Part shown: one piece after another, positions 23,041 through 32,300 of the stretch | Position numbering within the stretch: the first letter of the stretch is position 1 | Layout: each line of letters opens with the position of its first letter | Source of the DNA: an uncultured Desulfobacterales bacterium | Lineage (GTDB): Bacteria > Desulfobacterota > Desulfobacteria > Desulfobacterales > SpSt-501 | Direction of reading: 5' to 3' | Length of the DNA stretch: 64,000 nucleotides | Assembly: GCA_938048455.1 (NCBI GenBank) | Contig: CALIUY010000016.1 | Location: 165,402 to 229,401 of the forward strand | The notes under the pieces: model-generated | Database searches by the model: none | The model's input: only the letters and a program-made list of their open reading frames with translations | Told to the model about the DNA's origin: nothing | Translations under genes and position numbers: made by a program

Positions 23041-25161
23041 TCAGCCGGAAGTCCGCAAAACGATCGCCGTCCGCGTGGGAAGGTAGAGGCTGATCACGCC
23101 TCCGTCGAGCCGCCAGTGTTCCTCTTCGGGCATCAGCCGTCCGTGTCCGCCGTAGTGCCGGGCGTCGCTGTCGAAGGTCAGACGCCAGAGGCCGGGAGGC
23201 GCCGGGATGCGGTAGTCCACGTGGGAGCGGGTGGGATGAAAATTGAAGACGAAAATCAGCCCGGCACGCAGAAAAGCAAGGATCTTGTCCTCTTCGTGAT
23301 CGCAAAGCAGCCGCGCCGCAGGGTCCGCGAAGAGGCGCGCTTGTTCCGCCAGCGCGATCATGTCGCGGTCGAACCGCGCCAGCAGCGCGTATTTGAGCGC
23401 CGGATCGTCGACCAGACTCCACTGGCGGCGTGCATGGCGGTAGGACCAGCCGTTTCCCTCGCGCGGGAAATCGATCCACTCGGGGTGGCCGAACTCGTTG
23501 CCCATGAAGTTCAGGTAGCCGCTGCCGGCGGTCGCCAGCGTGATCAGGCGGATCATTTTGTGCAGAGCCATGGCGCGGTCGATGCGCCAATGATTGTCTT
23601 CGAGCCGCATATGCCAGTAGAGCTCGGCGCCGGCGAGGCGGAACAGGAGCGACTGGTCGCCCACGAGGGCCTGATCGTGGGATTCGGCGTAACTGATCGT
23701 TTTTTCCTCCGGCCGGCGGTTGTTCAACTCGTACCAGAGGTGGCCCATCGGCCAGAACTCGTCGGGGACCTCCTTGACCAGCCGGATCCAGGTGTCGGCG
23801 ATCCCCATGGCGAAGCGGTAATCGAAACCGATGCCTCCGTCGGCCTGTGGAGCGGCCAACCCCGGCATCCCGCTCACATCCTCGGCAATGGTGATGGCGC
23901 GGGGATCGAGCTCGTGGATCAACCGGTTGGCGAGCGCCAGGTATGTGAGGGCGTCTTCGTCGACGTTCTCCTGGAAATAGTCCGCGTAGGTGCGGAAGTC
24001 GCGGTTCAGGCCGTGGTCCAGATAGAGCATGCTGGTGACACCGTCGAAGCGAAATCCGTCCACCCGGTACTCGTCGAGCCAGAAGCGGCAATTGGACAGC
24101 AGGAAATGGAGCACCTCGGGTTTTCCGTAATCGAAGCAGCGGGAGTCCCAGGAAGGATGGCGTCCCCGCGGCAGGTCGTGGAAGTACTGATAGAGCGTCC
24201 CGTCGAAACGGCTCAGGCCTTCGACTTCGTTTGAGGCGGCATGGGAGTGCACGAGGTCGATCACCACGGCGAGGCCCATGCCGTGCGCGGTATCGATCAA
24301 GGCTTTGAGGTCCTCGGGCGTGCCGAAACGGGAACTGGCGGCGAAGAAGCTCGAGACCTGATAGCCGAAGGAGGCGTAGTAGGGGTGTTCCTGGACGGCC
24401 ATCAACTGGATCGTGTTGTAGCCGGCCCTCTGGATCCGCGGCAGGACCTTTTCGGTGAACTCGGCCCAGGTGCCGACTTTTTCCTCTTCCTGGGCCATTC
24501 CGGGGTGAACTTCGTAGATCAGGGGAACGGTCTTCGGGCGCCGCCGCCGCGGGTGACGCCAGCGGTAGGGCTGCGGGGGACGCCAGAGCTGGGCGTTGAA
24601 GATCATCGTCGCCGGATCCTGGACCACGCGGCGGCACCAGGCGGGGATGCGGTCGCCGGATCCTCCGGGCCAGTACACTTTCAACCGGTAGAGATCGCCG
24701 TGCCGCAGGCGCGATCCGGGCAGCCGGATTTCCCAGACCCCGCGGGGGTCGGTACGCCGCAGCTCGAATTCCGGCAGCTCCTTCCAGCCGCTGAAATCCC
24801 CGACGAGAAAGACGGCCTCGGCGTTCGGCGCCCACTCGCGGAAGACCCAGCGTGGGCCGCGCCGGTGCAGCCCGAAAAACTCGTGCCCGGAGGCGAAATC
24901 GGCGAGGCTTAGGCGCCCGCCGGTCAGGCGTCGTTCGGCGGCCTCGAACTTCCCGTAGCGACGCAACAGAATCTCGGCATAAGGCTGGAGTCCGGGATCA
25001 AGGGCGAGCAGCCGCGCCAGGCGTTCGTTCGCGCCCCGGAAGCTCCTCGAGGCGGCAGGCTGCTTGTCCCGGCGGCCTGCGGCGGCGCGCTTACTCGACG
25101 ATGAGCGGCCTTTCGAGCATGGTTTCGTAGAGTTCGATGTACTGTCGCGCCGTGCGCTCAT
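23041..25161 (-). CDS. glgB: 1,4-alpha-glucan branching enzyme, eukaryotic-like GH13 type
   Basis: Up to 706 residues. A CBM48-like domain (GPRWVFREWAPNAEAVFLVGD) precedes the GH13 barrel: VIDLVHSHA, DGFRFDGVTSMLYLDHG (nucleophile Asp), ITIAEDVSGMPG (acid Glu) and ISYAESHDQALVGD. The FDGVTSMLY and AEDVSGMPG wording is that of plant/animal branching enzymes (GH13_8) rather than E. coli GlgB. It introduces alpha-1,6 branches into glycogen. The ATG at 25161 overlaps the end of glgA by 71 bases and the first 40 residues are low in complexity; no other ATG or GTG occurs before the conserved region, so a non-ATG start near 25050 is possible. Confidence 0.9.
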   Translation of the reverse strand: MSARRDSTSNSTKPCSKGRSSSSKRAAAGRRDKQPAASRSFRGANERLARLLALDPGLQPYAEILLRRYGKFEAAERRLTGGRLSLADFASGHEFFGLHRRGPRWVFREWAPNAEAVFLVGDFSGWKELPEFELRRTDPRGVWEIRLPGSRLRHGDLYRLKVYWPGGSGDRIPAWCRRVVQDPATMIFNAQLWRPPQPYRWRHPRRRRPKTVPLIYEVHPGMAQEEEKVGTWAEFTEKVLPRIQRAGYNTIQLMAVQEHPYYASFGYQVSSFFAASSRFGTPEDLKALIDTAHGMGLAVVIDLVHSHAASNEVEGLSRFDGTLYQYFHDLPRGRHPSWDSRCFDYGKPEVLHFLLSNCRFWLDEYRVDGFRFDGVTSMLYLDHGLNRDFRTYADYFQENVDEDALTYLALANRLIHELDPRAITIAEDVSGMPGLAAPQADGGIGFDYRFAMGIADTWIRLVKEVPDEFWPMGHLWYELNNRRPEEKTISYAESHDQALVGDQSLLFRLAGAELYWHMRLEDNHWRIDRAMALHKMIRLITLATAGSGYLNFMGNEFGHPEWIDFPREGNGWSYRHARRQWSLVDDPALKYALLARFDRDMIALAEQARLFADPAARLLCDHEEDKILAFLRAGLIFVFNFHPTRSHVDYRIPAPPGLWRLTFDSDARHYGGHGRLMPEEEHWRLDGGVISLYLPTRTAIVLRTSG

Positions 25162-26605
25162 AGGTGAAATCCCGTGCGCTTTCGGTCATGATCCGACCGA
25201 TCTGTCGCCGGCGTACCGCCTCCGGCAGCGAAAAAAACGCCATCGCCTGCTCGATCGCCCAGAAGAGACCGTTGGCGTCGTAGACGCGGAACAGGAATCC
25301 GTTGCCCGTATCGTGGTCCACGTCGAGGTGGCGGATCGTGTCGTGGATGCCGCCGGTGTCGTGGGCGACGGGAAGCGAGCCGTAGATCGGGGCGATCATC
25401 TGCGGCAGCCCGCAGGGCTCGAAGCGCGAGGGCATGAGAATGAAATCGGAGGCGCCGTAGGCGAGGTGCTCCATGGTCTCGCTGAAGTCGCAGATGGCCA
25501 CCCGGCGCTGGAAGCGGTGGTGGTTGACGATGTCCTGGAAGACCCGCTGATATTCGCCGTTGGCGACGAAGATCACCTGGAGGTTCTTCTCCCACCAGGT
25601 CGAGATCACGCGGTAGAAGATGTCGGAGAAGAGCGCACAGCCCTTCTGCACGGGATCGAGTCGGGAGGGCCAGAAAAAGAGCGGGGCGCTCACGTCCTCG
25701 ATCAAGCCCAGCGTGCGCTGCAGGAAGCGTTTGTTTTCGCGCTTGGCGGCCGCATGGTCTTCCGGGCCGTAACGCGCTTTGAGATCGGGGTCGGTGCGGG
25801 GATTGAAGGAGGGGTCCGGGGCGTTGAGGATGCCGAAGCCGCAGCCGGCGTGGTACTTGTTGGCCAGCTCGCGCCGGATCTGCTCTTCGACGAAGTCGTG
25901 ACGGCCCTCGACCACCTCGCGCAGGAAGGTGGGGCTGACGGTGTTCACGAAGTGGGCGGCGAAGATGCCGCTGGTGAGCAGATCGACGGGGTTCGTCTCG
26001 CGGGCCGATTCATAGGAATCGGCCCAGTGCATGAAGTAGAGGTGCTGCCAGAAGCTTGCGGCGTCGATGCCGCGGTCTTCGATCGAGGCGAGCGTCGTCT
26101 TGACGGTATGGATGTTGTGAATCGTGAACAGGCTGGGAATGCGCAAACGGCGGGCGACCGCCGGGATCAACCCCGTCATCCAGTCGTTGCAGTGGATGAG
26201 GTCGGGCTGCACCCGCGGGAGGATGTTGTTGATCACTTCCCGTTGAAAGGCGAGCGCCAGCTTGACGTTCTCGTCGCCGGAGCTCGAGTAGACGCGGTTG
26301 ATGTAGAAGAAGGCACGGTCCTCGGCGAGATGGACCCGGTCGTCGGGCATCTTGCGCTGGATGCTGGAGATCTCCTCCCGCAGAAAGGGGACCAGCCGGT
26401 CGCTGAAGATGGCCCGGTAATCGGGGAGCGCGACATGGACATCGGCCCCCTGGTCGAAAAGGGCGCTCACCAGCGCCGCCGACACATCGGCCAGCCCCCC
26501 CGCCTTGGCCGTAAAAAAGGAAGCGAGGCTCCCCATGCGGTCGGGAAGGTAGGTCACCTCCGGGGTGACGATCAGCACCCGAGGGTTGCGTCGCGTCTCT
26601 TCCAT
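25091..26605 (-). CDS. glgA: Glycogen synthase (GT5)
   Basis: 504 residues. The N-terminal glycan-binding motif is TAKAGGLADVSAALVSAL, and the DLIHCNDWMTGLIPAVARR and FTIHNIHTV segments are those of GT5 starch/glycogen synthases. The C-terminal domain has SRFEPCGLPQMIAPIYGSLP and a DTGGIHDTI loop. It elongates alpha-1,4-glucan from ADP- or UDP-glucose; the donor cannot be told from sequence. I chose the ATG at 26605, six bases after GGAGG; a longer frame with ATG at 26632 would overlap the phosphorylase stop. A UDP-glucose pyrophosphorylase-like gene occurs at 35.7 kb, and no glgC is seen in the window. Confidence 0.9.
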   Translation of the reverse strand: MEETRRNPRVLIVTPEVTYLPDRMGSLASFFTAKAGGLADVSAALVSALFDQGADVHVALPDYRAIFSDRLVPFLREEISSIQRKMPDDRVHLAEDRAFFYINRVYSSSGDENVKLALAFQREVINNILPRVQPDLIHCNDWMTGLIPAVARRLRIPSLFTIHNIHTVKTTLASIEDRGIDAASFWQHLYFMHWADSYESARETNPVDLLTSGIFAAHFVNTVSPTFLREVVEGRHDFVEEQIRRELANKYHAGCGFGILNAPDPSFNPRTDPDLKARYGPEDHAAAKRENKRFLQRTLGLIEDVSAPLFFWPSRLDPVQKGCALFSDIFYRVISTWWEKNLQVIFVANGEYQRVFQDIVNHHRFQRRVAICDFSETMEHLAYGASDFILMPSRFEPCGLPQMIAPIYGSLPVAHDTGGIHDTIRHLDVDHDTGNGFLFRVYDANGLFWAIEQAMAFFSLPEAVRRRQIGRIMTESARDFTYERTARQYIELYETMLERPLIVE

Positions 26606-26628
26606 CGCTTCCTCCGATCGAAACCGCA

Positions 26629-29184
26629 TCAACCGGAAGCCCAGGAGATGAGCCCTGGGCTCATCTTGATCCAGGGGTCGCCGTGCGGGGTCGCCCGCAC
26701 GGCATATCCGAACCGTCCGGCGGTTTCACAGGTCAAGGTGCAGCCGTAGAGATGGTCGCCCTCCCCTCGGGATTCCAAGACCTCCATCAGGGCGACGCGG
26801 CCGTTCACGAGCTCCGTATGGCTCTTGAAATGCCCGTAGTAGAGCTCGATGTCGACCTCCTCGGGGGTGAGCGATCCGAGGTGCACCTCGACGGTGATCT
26901 CGATCTGGTCCCCCACGCGCTGGATGCCGTGCGCGCTGCGCTGCGGCATTCCAAGGCGGATCTCCTGCCAATGCCGGCGCAACCGCGCGTGCCGCTCCGC
27001 CAGGCGCTTGGCCTCGCTCACCTCGTCGGCCGTCAGACGGTCGTACCAGCCGGCGGCCGGGGTGTAAAACTGCTCCGTGTAGTCACGGATCATCCGCAGA
27101 CTGCAGAAGTCCTCCATGGCCACCTTCATCGAGGCCTTCATCATCTCGATCCATCTCGCCGGCACATCGCCGTTTCGCCGGTCGTAGAAGAGGGGAATGA
27201 CCTCGTTTTCGAGCGTGTTGTAAAGCGCCTGGCTTTCCACCGCGTCCTGGTAGGCGTGGTCCTCGTATTCTTCGCCGTTGCCGATCGACCAGCCGATATC
27301 GGCGCGGTAGCCTTCGTCCCACCAGCCGTCAAGGATGCTCAGGTTGAGGCCGCCGTTGATCGCCGCCTTCATGCCCGAGGTGCCGCAGGCTTCGAAAGGT
27401 CGCCGCGGGGTGTTCAGCCAAACATCGGCGCCCTGGAGCAGATGCCGCGCCAGATGCAGATCGTAGTCCTCGAGGAAGACGAAGCGCTCGCGGACCGCCG
27501 GCCGGTTGGCGAACTGAAAGAGCTGCCGGATGAGGTCCTTGCCCTCGTTGTCGCGGGGATGGGCCTTGCCGGCGAAGATGAACTGCACGGGGGCTTTGGG
27601 GTTGTTGATGATCGCCTCCAGCCGCTCGGGGTCCATGATCAGCAGAAAGGCCCTTTTGTAGGTGGCGAAGCGGCGGGCGAAGGCGACGGTCAGGATGTTC
27701 GGGTCGAGCGCCTTCTCCACGGCCTCCAGGACCTTGCGCGGGGCGTTGCGGTTTTTGTATTGCCGTACCAGCTGCTCGCGGCAGGTGCGGATCAGGCGCG
27801 AGCGGTTCAACTCGTGGGCGCGCCAGAGTTCCTCGTCGTAGATCTCATCGATCCGGCGGATGTTTTCCGGCTTCTGCGAACCGAGATACCAGTCGGGTCC
27901 GAGGTAACGCTCGAAGAGGCCGGCGAACTCCTGGGACACGAAGGTGGGCAGGTGGACGCCGTTGGTGACGTGGGTGATGGGGACCTCATCCACCGGCCGT
28001 CCCGGCCAGAGGTGGGACCACATGCGGCGGGCAACACCGCCGTGCAGGCGGCTGACCCCGTTGCAAAAACCCGCGAGGCGCACCCCCAGAATGAACATGG
28101 ACAGGGGCGCATGCTCGTGGGATCCCTGGATCTGGCCCCAGGAGAGGATCTCCCGCTCGGAGAGGCCGAGTTTTTCGGCCACAGGCCGCAGATAGGCCCG
28201 GACCTGGTCGGCGGGAAACTCGTCGTGGCCGGCCGCCACCGGGGTGTGGGTGGTGAAGATGGTGCTGCGGGCGCAGATCTGCAGCGCGGTCTCCACATTG
28301 ACCCCCAGGGCTTCTACGGTCTGGGCGAGCCGCTCGACGGCGGCGAAGGCGCAGTGGCCCTCGTTCAAATGCAGAATCTTGGGGGTGATGCCCAGGGAGC
28401 GCAGGGCGCGGATGCCGCCCAGCCCCAGCAGCACCTCCTGGGCGAGCCGGCTGCGGGATTCGGCCGGATAGAGCCGGGCGGTGATTTCCCGGTATTCCGG
28501 CGGGTTTTCGAGGATGTTGGTGTCCAGAAGAAAAAGCGGAATGGTGCCGATGGAGATCTTCCAGACCATGGCCTGGATCGCTCCCTCGGCGCCGCGGATG
28601 CTGACGCGCAATTCGTTTCCCTGGGCGTCGCGCATGCGCTGCAGGGGAAGATTGTAAAAGTCGGTTTCGGGGTAGGCCTCCTGTTGCATCCCCTCGTGAT
28701 TGAGGTACTGCCGGAAATAGCCGTGCTGGTACATGAGGCCGACCCCCACGAGGGGAAGCCCCGTGTTGGAGGCGGCCTTGAGATGGTCGCCGGCCAGGAT
28801 CCCCAGCCCCCCCGCAAAGAGCGGCAGGCTCTCATGAAGGCCGAATTCCATGGAGAAGTAGGCGATCGCCTCCGACCGCCCCAGCGGCAGCTCGAAGCGG
28901 ATGTCGGGCTGGTTGACCCGCTTTTCGAACATCTGACGCACGCGCTCGAGGTGGCCGGTGAAGCTCGCCTCGCGGGCGAGCTTCTGAAGACGCCCCTGCG
29001 GCAGACGGGCGAGAAAGGGAATGGGGTTGCGCCGGCATTCGGCCCAGAGCCGGGGATCCATGCGGCGGAAAAGCTCGATCGCATCCCGCGTCCAGCACCA
29101 CCACATGTTTTGAGCCAGGATCTCGAGAAAGGCCAGGTTTTCCGGAATGTTCGGTCGGACCTGAAAATAGCTGAACTGGACCAT
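26629..29184 (-). CDS. glgP: Alpha-glucan (glycogen/maltodextrin) phosphorylase, divergent TIGR02094 type
   Basis: 851 residues. Starts with the characteristic NIPENLAFLEILAQNMWWCW and AYFSMEFGLHESLPLFAGGLG blocks of the divergent bacterial and archaeal phosphorylases. The PLP lysine lies in CGTSGMKAAINGGLNLS, followed by DGWWDEGY. It releases glucose-1-phosphate from the non-reducing ends of glycogen. It is transcribed in the order debranching enzyme, phosphorylase, synthase, branching enzyme, 135 bases downstream of the debranching gene and 23 bases before glgA, so synthesis and breakdown genes share a transcript. Confidence 0.94.
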   Translation of the reverse strand: MVQFSYFQVRPNIPENLAFLEILAQNMWWCWTRDAIELFRRMDPRLWAECRRNPIPFLARLPQGRLQKLAREASFTGHLERVRQMFEKRVNQPDIRFELPLGRSEAIAYFSMEFGLHESLPLFAGGLGILAGDHLKAASNTGLPLVGVGLMYQHGYFRQYLNHEGMQQEAYPETDFYNLPLQRMRDAQGNELRVSIRGAEGAIQAMVWKISIGTIPLFLLDTNILENPPEYREITARLYPAESRSRLAQEVLLGLGGIRALRSLGITPKILHLNEGHCAFAAVERLAQTVEALGVNVETALQICARSTIFTTHTPVAAGHDEFPADQVRAYLRPVAEKLGLSEREILSWGQIQGSHEHAPLSMFILGVRLAGFCNGVSRLHGGVARRMWSHLWPGRPVDEVPITHVTNGVHLPTFVSQEFAGLFERYLGPDWYLGSQKPENIRRIDEIYDEELWRAHELNRSRLIRTCREQLVRQYKNRNAPRKVLEAVEKALDPNILTVAFARRFATYKRAFLLIMDPERLEAIINNPKAPVQFIFAGKAHPRDNEGKDLIRQLFQFANRPAVRERFVFLEDYDLHLARHLLQGADVWLNTPRRPFEACGTSGMKAAINGGLNLSILDGWWDEGYRADIGWSIGNGEEYEDHAYQDAVESQALYNTLENEVIPLFYDRRNGDVPARWIEMMKASMKVAMEDFCSLRMIRDYTEQFYTPAAGWYDRLTADEVSEAKRLAERHARLRRHWQEIRLGMPQRSAHGIQRVGDQIEITVEVHLGSLTPEEVDIELYYGHFKSHTELVNGRVALMEVLESRGEGDHLYGCTLTCETAGRFGYAVRATPHGDPWIKMSPGLISWASG

Positions 29185-29319
29185 CGTCGGGCACTCTCTT
29201 CGGGGAAATGGAAACGCTCCGACACGCCGCAGCGTGCGGAGGAAGGCGGCATTCGCGGTTGGTTTGGTTGAGAAGCAGGATATCGGGAGGGCCGGGAAAA
29301 ATCAATCCGCCGCCGGATC

Positions 29320-32300
29320 TCATCGGCCGCCGAGCTTGAGCCACACCCGGACCCATTCGCTTGCGCCCCAGGCCTGGGCGTCGCAGCCGCGCGGAGTGTG
29401 CGGCCGGTCGCCGTCCAGGATTTCGGGCAGGTGTCCGAGGCAGCCGCTTTCGAGGAGCGCAAGGCTGCTCGTCAACCAAGCGAGCGCCGTTTTGCGGCCC
29501 GGCTCGCCGTATACACCGGCCCAGGCTTCGGCATAGGCCGGAAAGAGCCAAGTCCACGCCGTCCCGTTGTGGTAGGCCGGTTTGCGCTGGGTGTCCTCGT
29601 CGCCGCGGTAGGTGCCCCGATAGGGGCGCCAGGGGTCGTTCAGAAGACGCCCCTGCCACTCGATCGGCAGCGGATGGGTGACCGGACGGTCGGCGAGGCT
29701 GCGGATGCCCCCGGGGACCAGCAGCTCCTCGCAGGCGGCGAGAACCGCCCGGGCGATCGCGGGATCCTCAACCGCCCCGAGGGTCAAGGCGAGAAGCTGG
29801 TTGGGGCGCAGGTGATCGTCGGGGCGGGCGTTGGCCGCCGGGGTCCCCGATCCGCCGTGCAGGCAGTCGGCGAAGAAACCCTCCCCGGGACGCCAAAAGC
29901 GTTCCACCAGCGCGCGGCGGACCCGACGGGCGAGATCTTCCCATTCCGCGGCGGCCGGGGAATCGAGCCGTGCCATCAGCCGCAGGGCGGCGTGCCACAA
30001 GGCCTGGATTTCGATCGGGTAACCCTCCCGCGGGCTGGCCGCCGGGTGCTGGGTGTCCATCCAGGTGAAATGGGTCGGGCTGAACAACAGGGCCGAGTCC
30101 GGGTCCATGCGCACGCCGTTCGGCGTCCCCCGTTGCAATCCGCGCACGATGGAGGCGACGATTTCGCGCAGACGGCGACCGCCGCAGTCGACCTCCAGGG
30201 CCTCGAGGCCGCCTTCGGCCTCGGCCAGCTCCGCGCAGCAGACGGCGAACCACAGCGGAGCATCCGAAGTGTCGCGGTTGGACGTGTCGGCGCCGCGGAT
30301 CATGTTGGGGAGCGTTCCTCGGTCTTCGAAGCGGCCGAAGAGGTGGAGCACCGAGCGCGCCTCCGAGAGCCGTCCGGCGGCGATCAAGCCGCGGCAGAAG
30401 ATCAGCGCGTCGCGCCCCCAGTCGAGGAACCAGGGGTAGCCCGCGATCACCGTTTTCAGGCCGTCGCGTTCGACGAGGTAGTGTTCCAGAGCCTCCTGCA
30501 GCACGGCGAGCGGATGGACGGGGGGGTCTTCGCGGAAGAGAGAACCGGGGCAGGGCTCCGCTTCCGCCGCGGCGAGGAGGGCCGGTTCTTCGGGAAGGGC
30601 TCCGGCCTCGGCGAAGAGGGTCACCCGGTCTCCCCCGGCAAGCGGGGTCTCGAAGTAGCCGGGGCTGAAGAGATCCGAGTGCGGGTCCTCCCCCCGCTCC
30701 GCGTCGGCGGCGCGATGGACCATGTATTCCCACTGCGGCTCGAGAACGAAGCGGCCCGAGGAGACGGCGACGTTCAGGCCTGCTGCGGGGTCGGGTGCGA
30801 AACGAAAGCCGTCGGTCCGCGGGAACACCGCGGCGCGGAAACGATGCTCGGGGCCGGTGTAAGCTTTGGTCGGCTCGTGCACGCTGCGGCTTTCGATGTC
30901 GGGACGCAGGATCAGGCGCACCGGGACGTCGTCCGCAAGTCGTCCTTCGGCGCGCTCCGTGCGGTGGCGGTGGAACACGAGGTGTACGCCGTTGCGGCCC
31001 GGGGGCATCTGCAGCCGGAGCGAGAGCCGCACATGCTCCCCCTGTCCGCAGGGGACCCGGAAACGCCAGCAGAAACCGCTTTTTCCCGAGTCGGTGGAGA
31101 AGGCCTGCAGGCAGTCGAGGTTCAGCTCCCGCGAAAAGCCCTGGTAGAGGATCCAGGCACGGCAGCGCGCGAAGAGCATCCAGCGATCCACGGGACGCAC
31201 CGGGTCCGGATTGGCCGCGAGCAGCCCGTCGTAGCGGCTCTCGAGTCTGCCCCAGGCGACCGCGGTGCGTGCCATGGCTCCCCGGCCGTTTGTGGCCAGG
31301 ATGCGGCGCGGCGTTTCGAGAAGCTCGGCGCGGCTGAAGCGGCGGCGCACGAAGGCCGCCTCGGGCGAAGGCAGAAGCAGCAGATCGGCCGCGGCGTGGC
31401 GCGTGGCGCCCGGTTCATGAACGCGCAGATCGAGGCCGATCGTTTTCGGTCGCCGCGGCGCGGGAAGGGGAGACAAAAGACAGAAATGCGTTCCCTCCAC
31501 CGTGGCGATCGAGGTCTCGGCGCGCAGGGTGCGGCTGCGGTCCGTGACCCGCAGCCGGAAGGGCTCCCGCGCGATGACCAGCAGAAAATGCCCCGGGGGA
31601 AGCATGACTTCGCGGCGAAGATCCCGCGGCCACAGCCAGCGCGTGAGGCGGTGCCCCCATCCCTGTTGGGCGAGAAACCCCGCGGGATCGGCCTGCAGCG
31701 CCACGGCCGCCTGCTCCGGGTCGATCCCCGTCACGTCGATGCCGCGTTCTCCCCGGGAGAGGACTTCGAGGGCCTTGGCCCGCAGGCGCTGGCGTTCGAT
31801 GCGGCCGGGCAGGACGAAGAGGTCCCGCCGTTCGCGCTGCAGAGCCTCGAGATCGGCCGGGTCCGGGCTCAGGCAGCGCACCTGGCCCGCCTCCAGGGCG
31901 CAGCCGAGCAGATCCCCGGCGGCGAAGGCCTCCACCGTCTCTCCGGTCAGCAGATCCACGCCGCGGCGGAGGTCGAGGCCGGGCTCCCGCGGATCCCAGT
32001 AAGCCGCCCCCGGACGCGCGGCGTCGAGGTTGGCCAGCACGAGCAGCCGCTTGCCCTGGACCGGATCGCGTCGCAGGAGCGCGAGGTGGTTGCCCCCCCC
32101 GCGTTCGACCCAGCGGACTTCGGCGCCGGCATGCATCGCCGGGTGTTCTTTCAGGATGCGGCTCAGACGGGCGATCCAGTCGACCTGGTTGACGGGGGAC
32201 CCCCAGTTCAGGGGCACGGCGTCGTGCACGTCGATTTTTTCCGCGGCGTACCACTCGACCCCGTTGGCGAAGCCGAAAGAGCCCGCAAAGGAGGAAAGGG

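Noticed and set aside
25050..25161. N-terminal 40 residues of the branching enzyme as a signal sequence
   Set aside because: The Ser/Arg/Lys-rich stretch has no hydrophobic core and overlaps glgA codons; it is more likely a start-site ambiguity.
26683..29271. 862-codon plus-strand frame
   Set aside because: Antisense shadow of the phosphorylase gene, with no recognisable domain.
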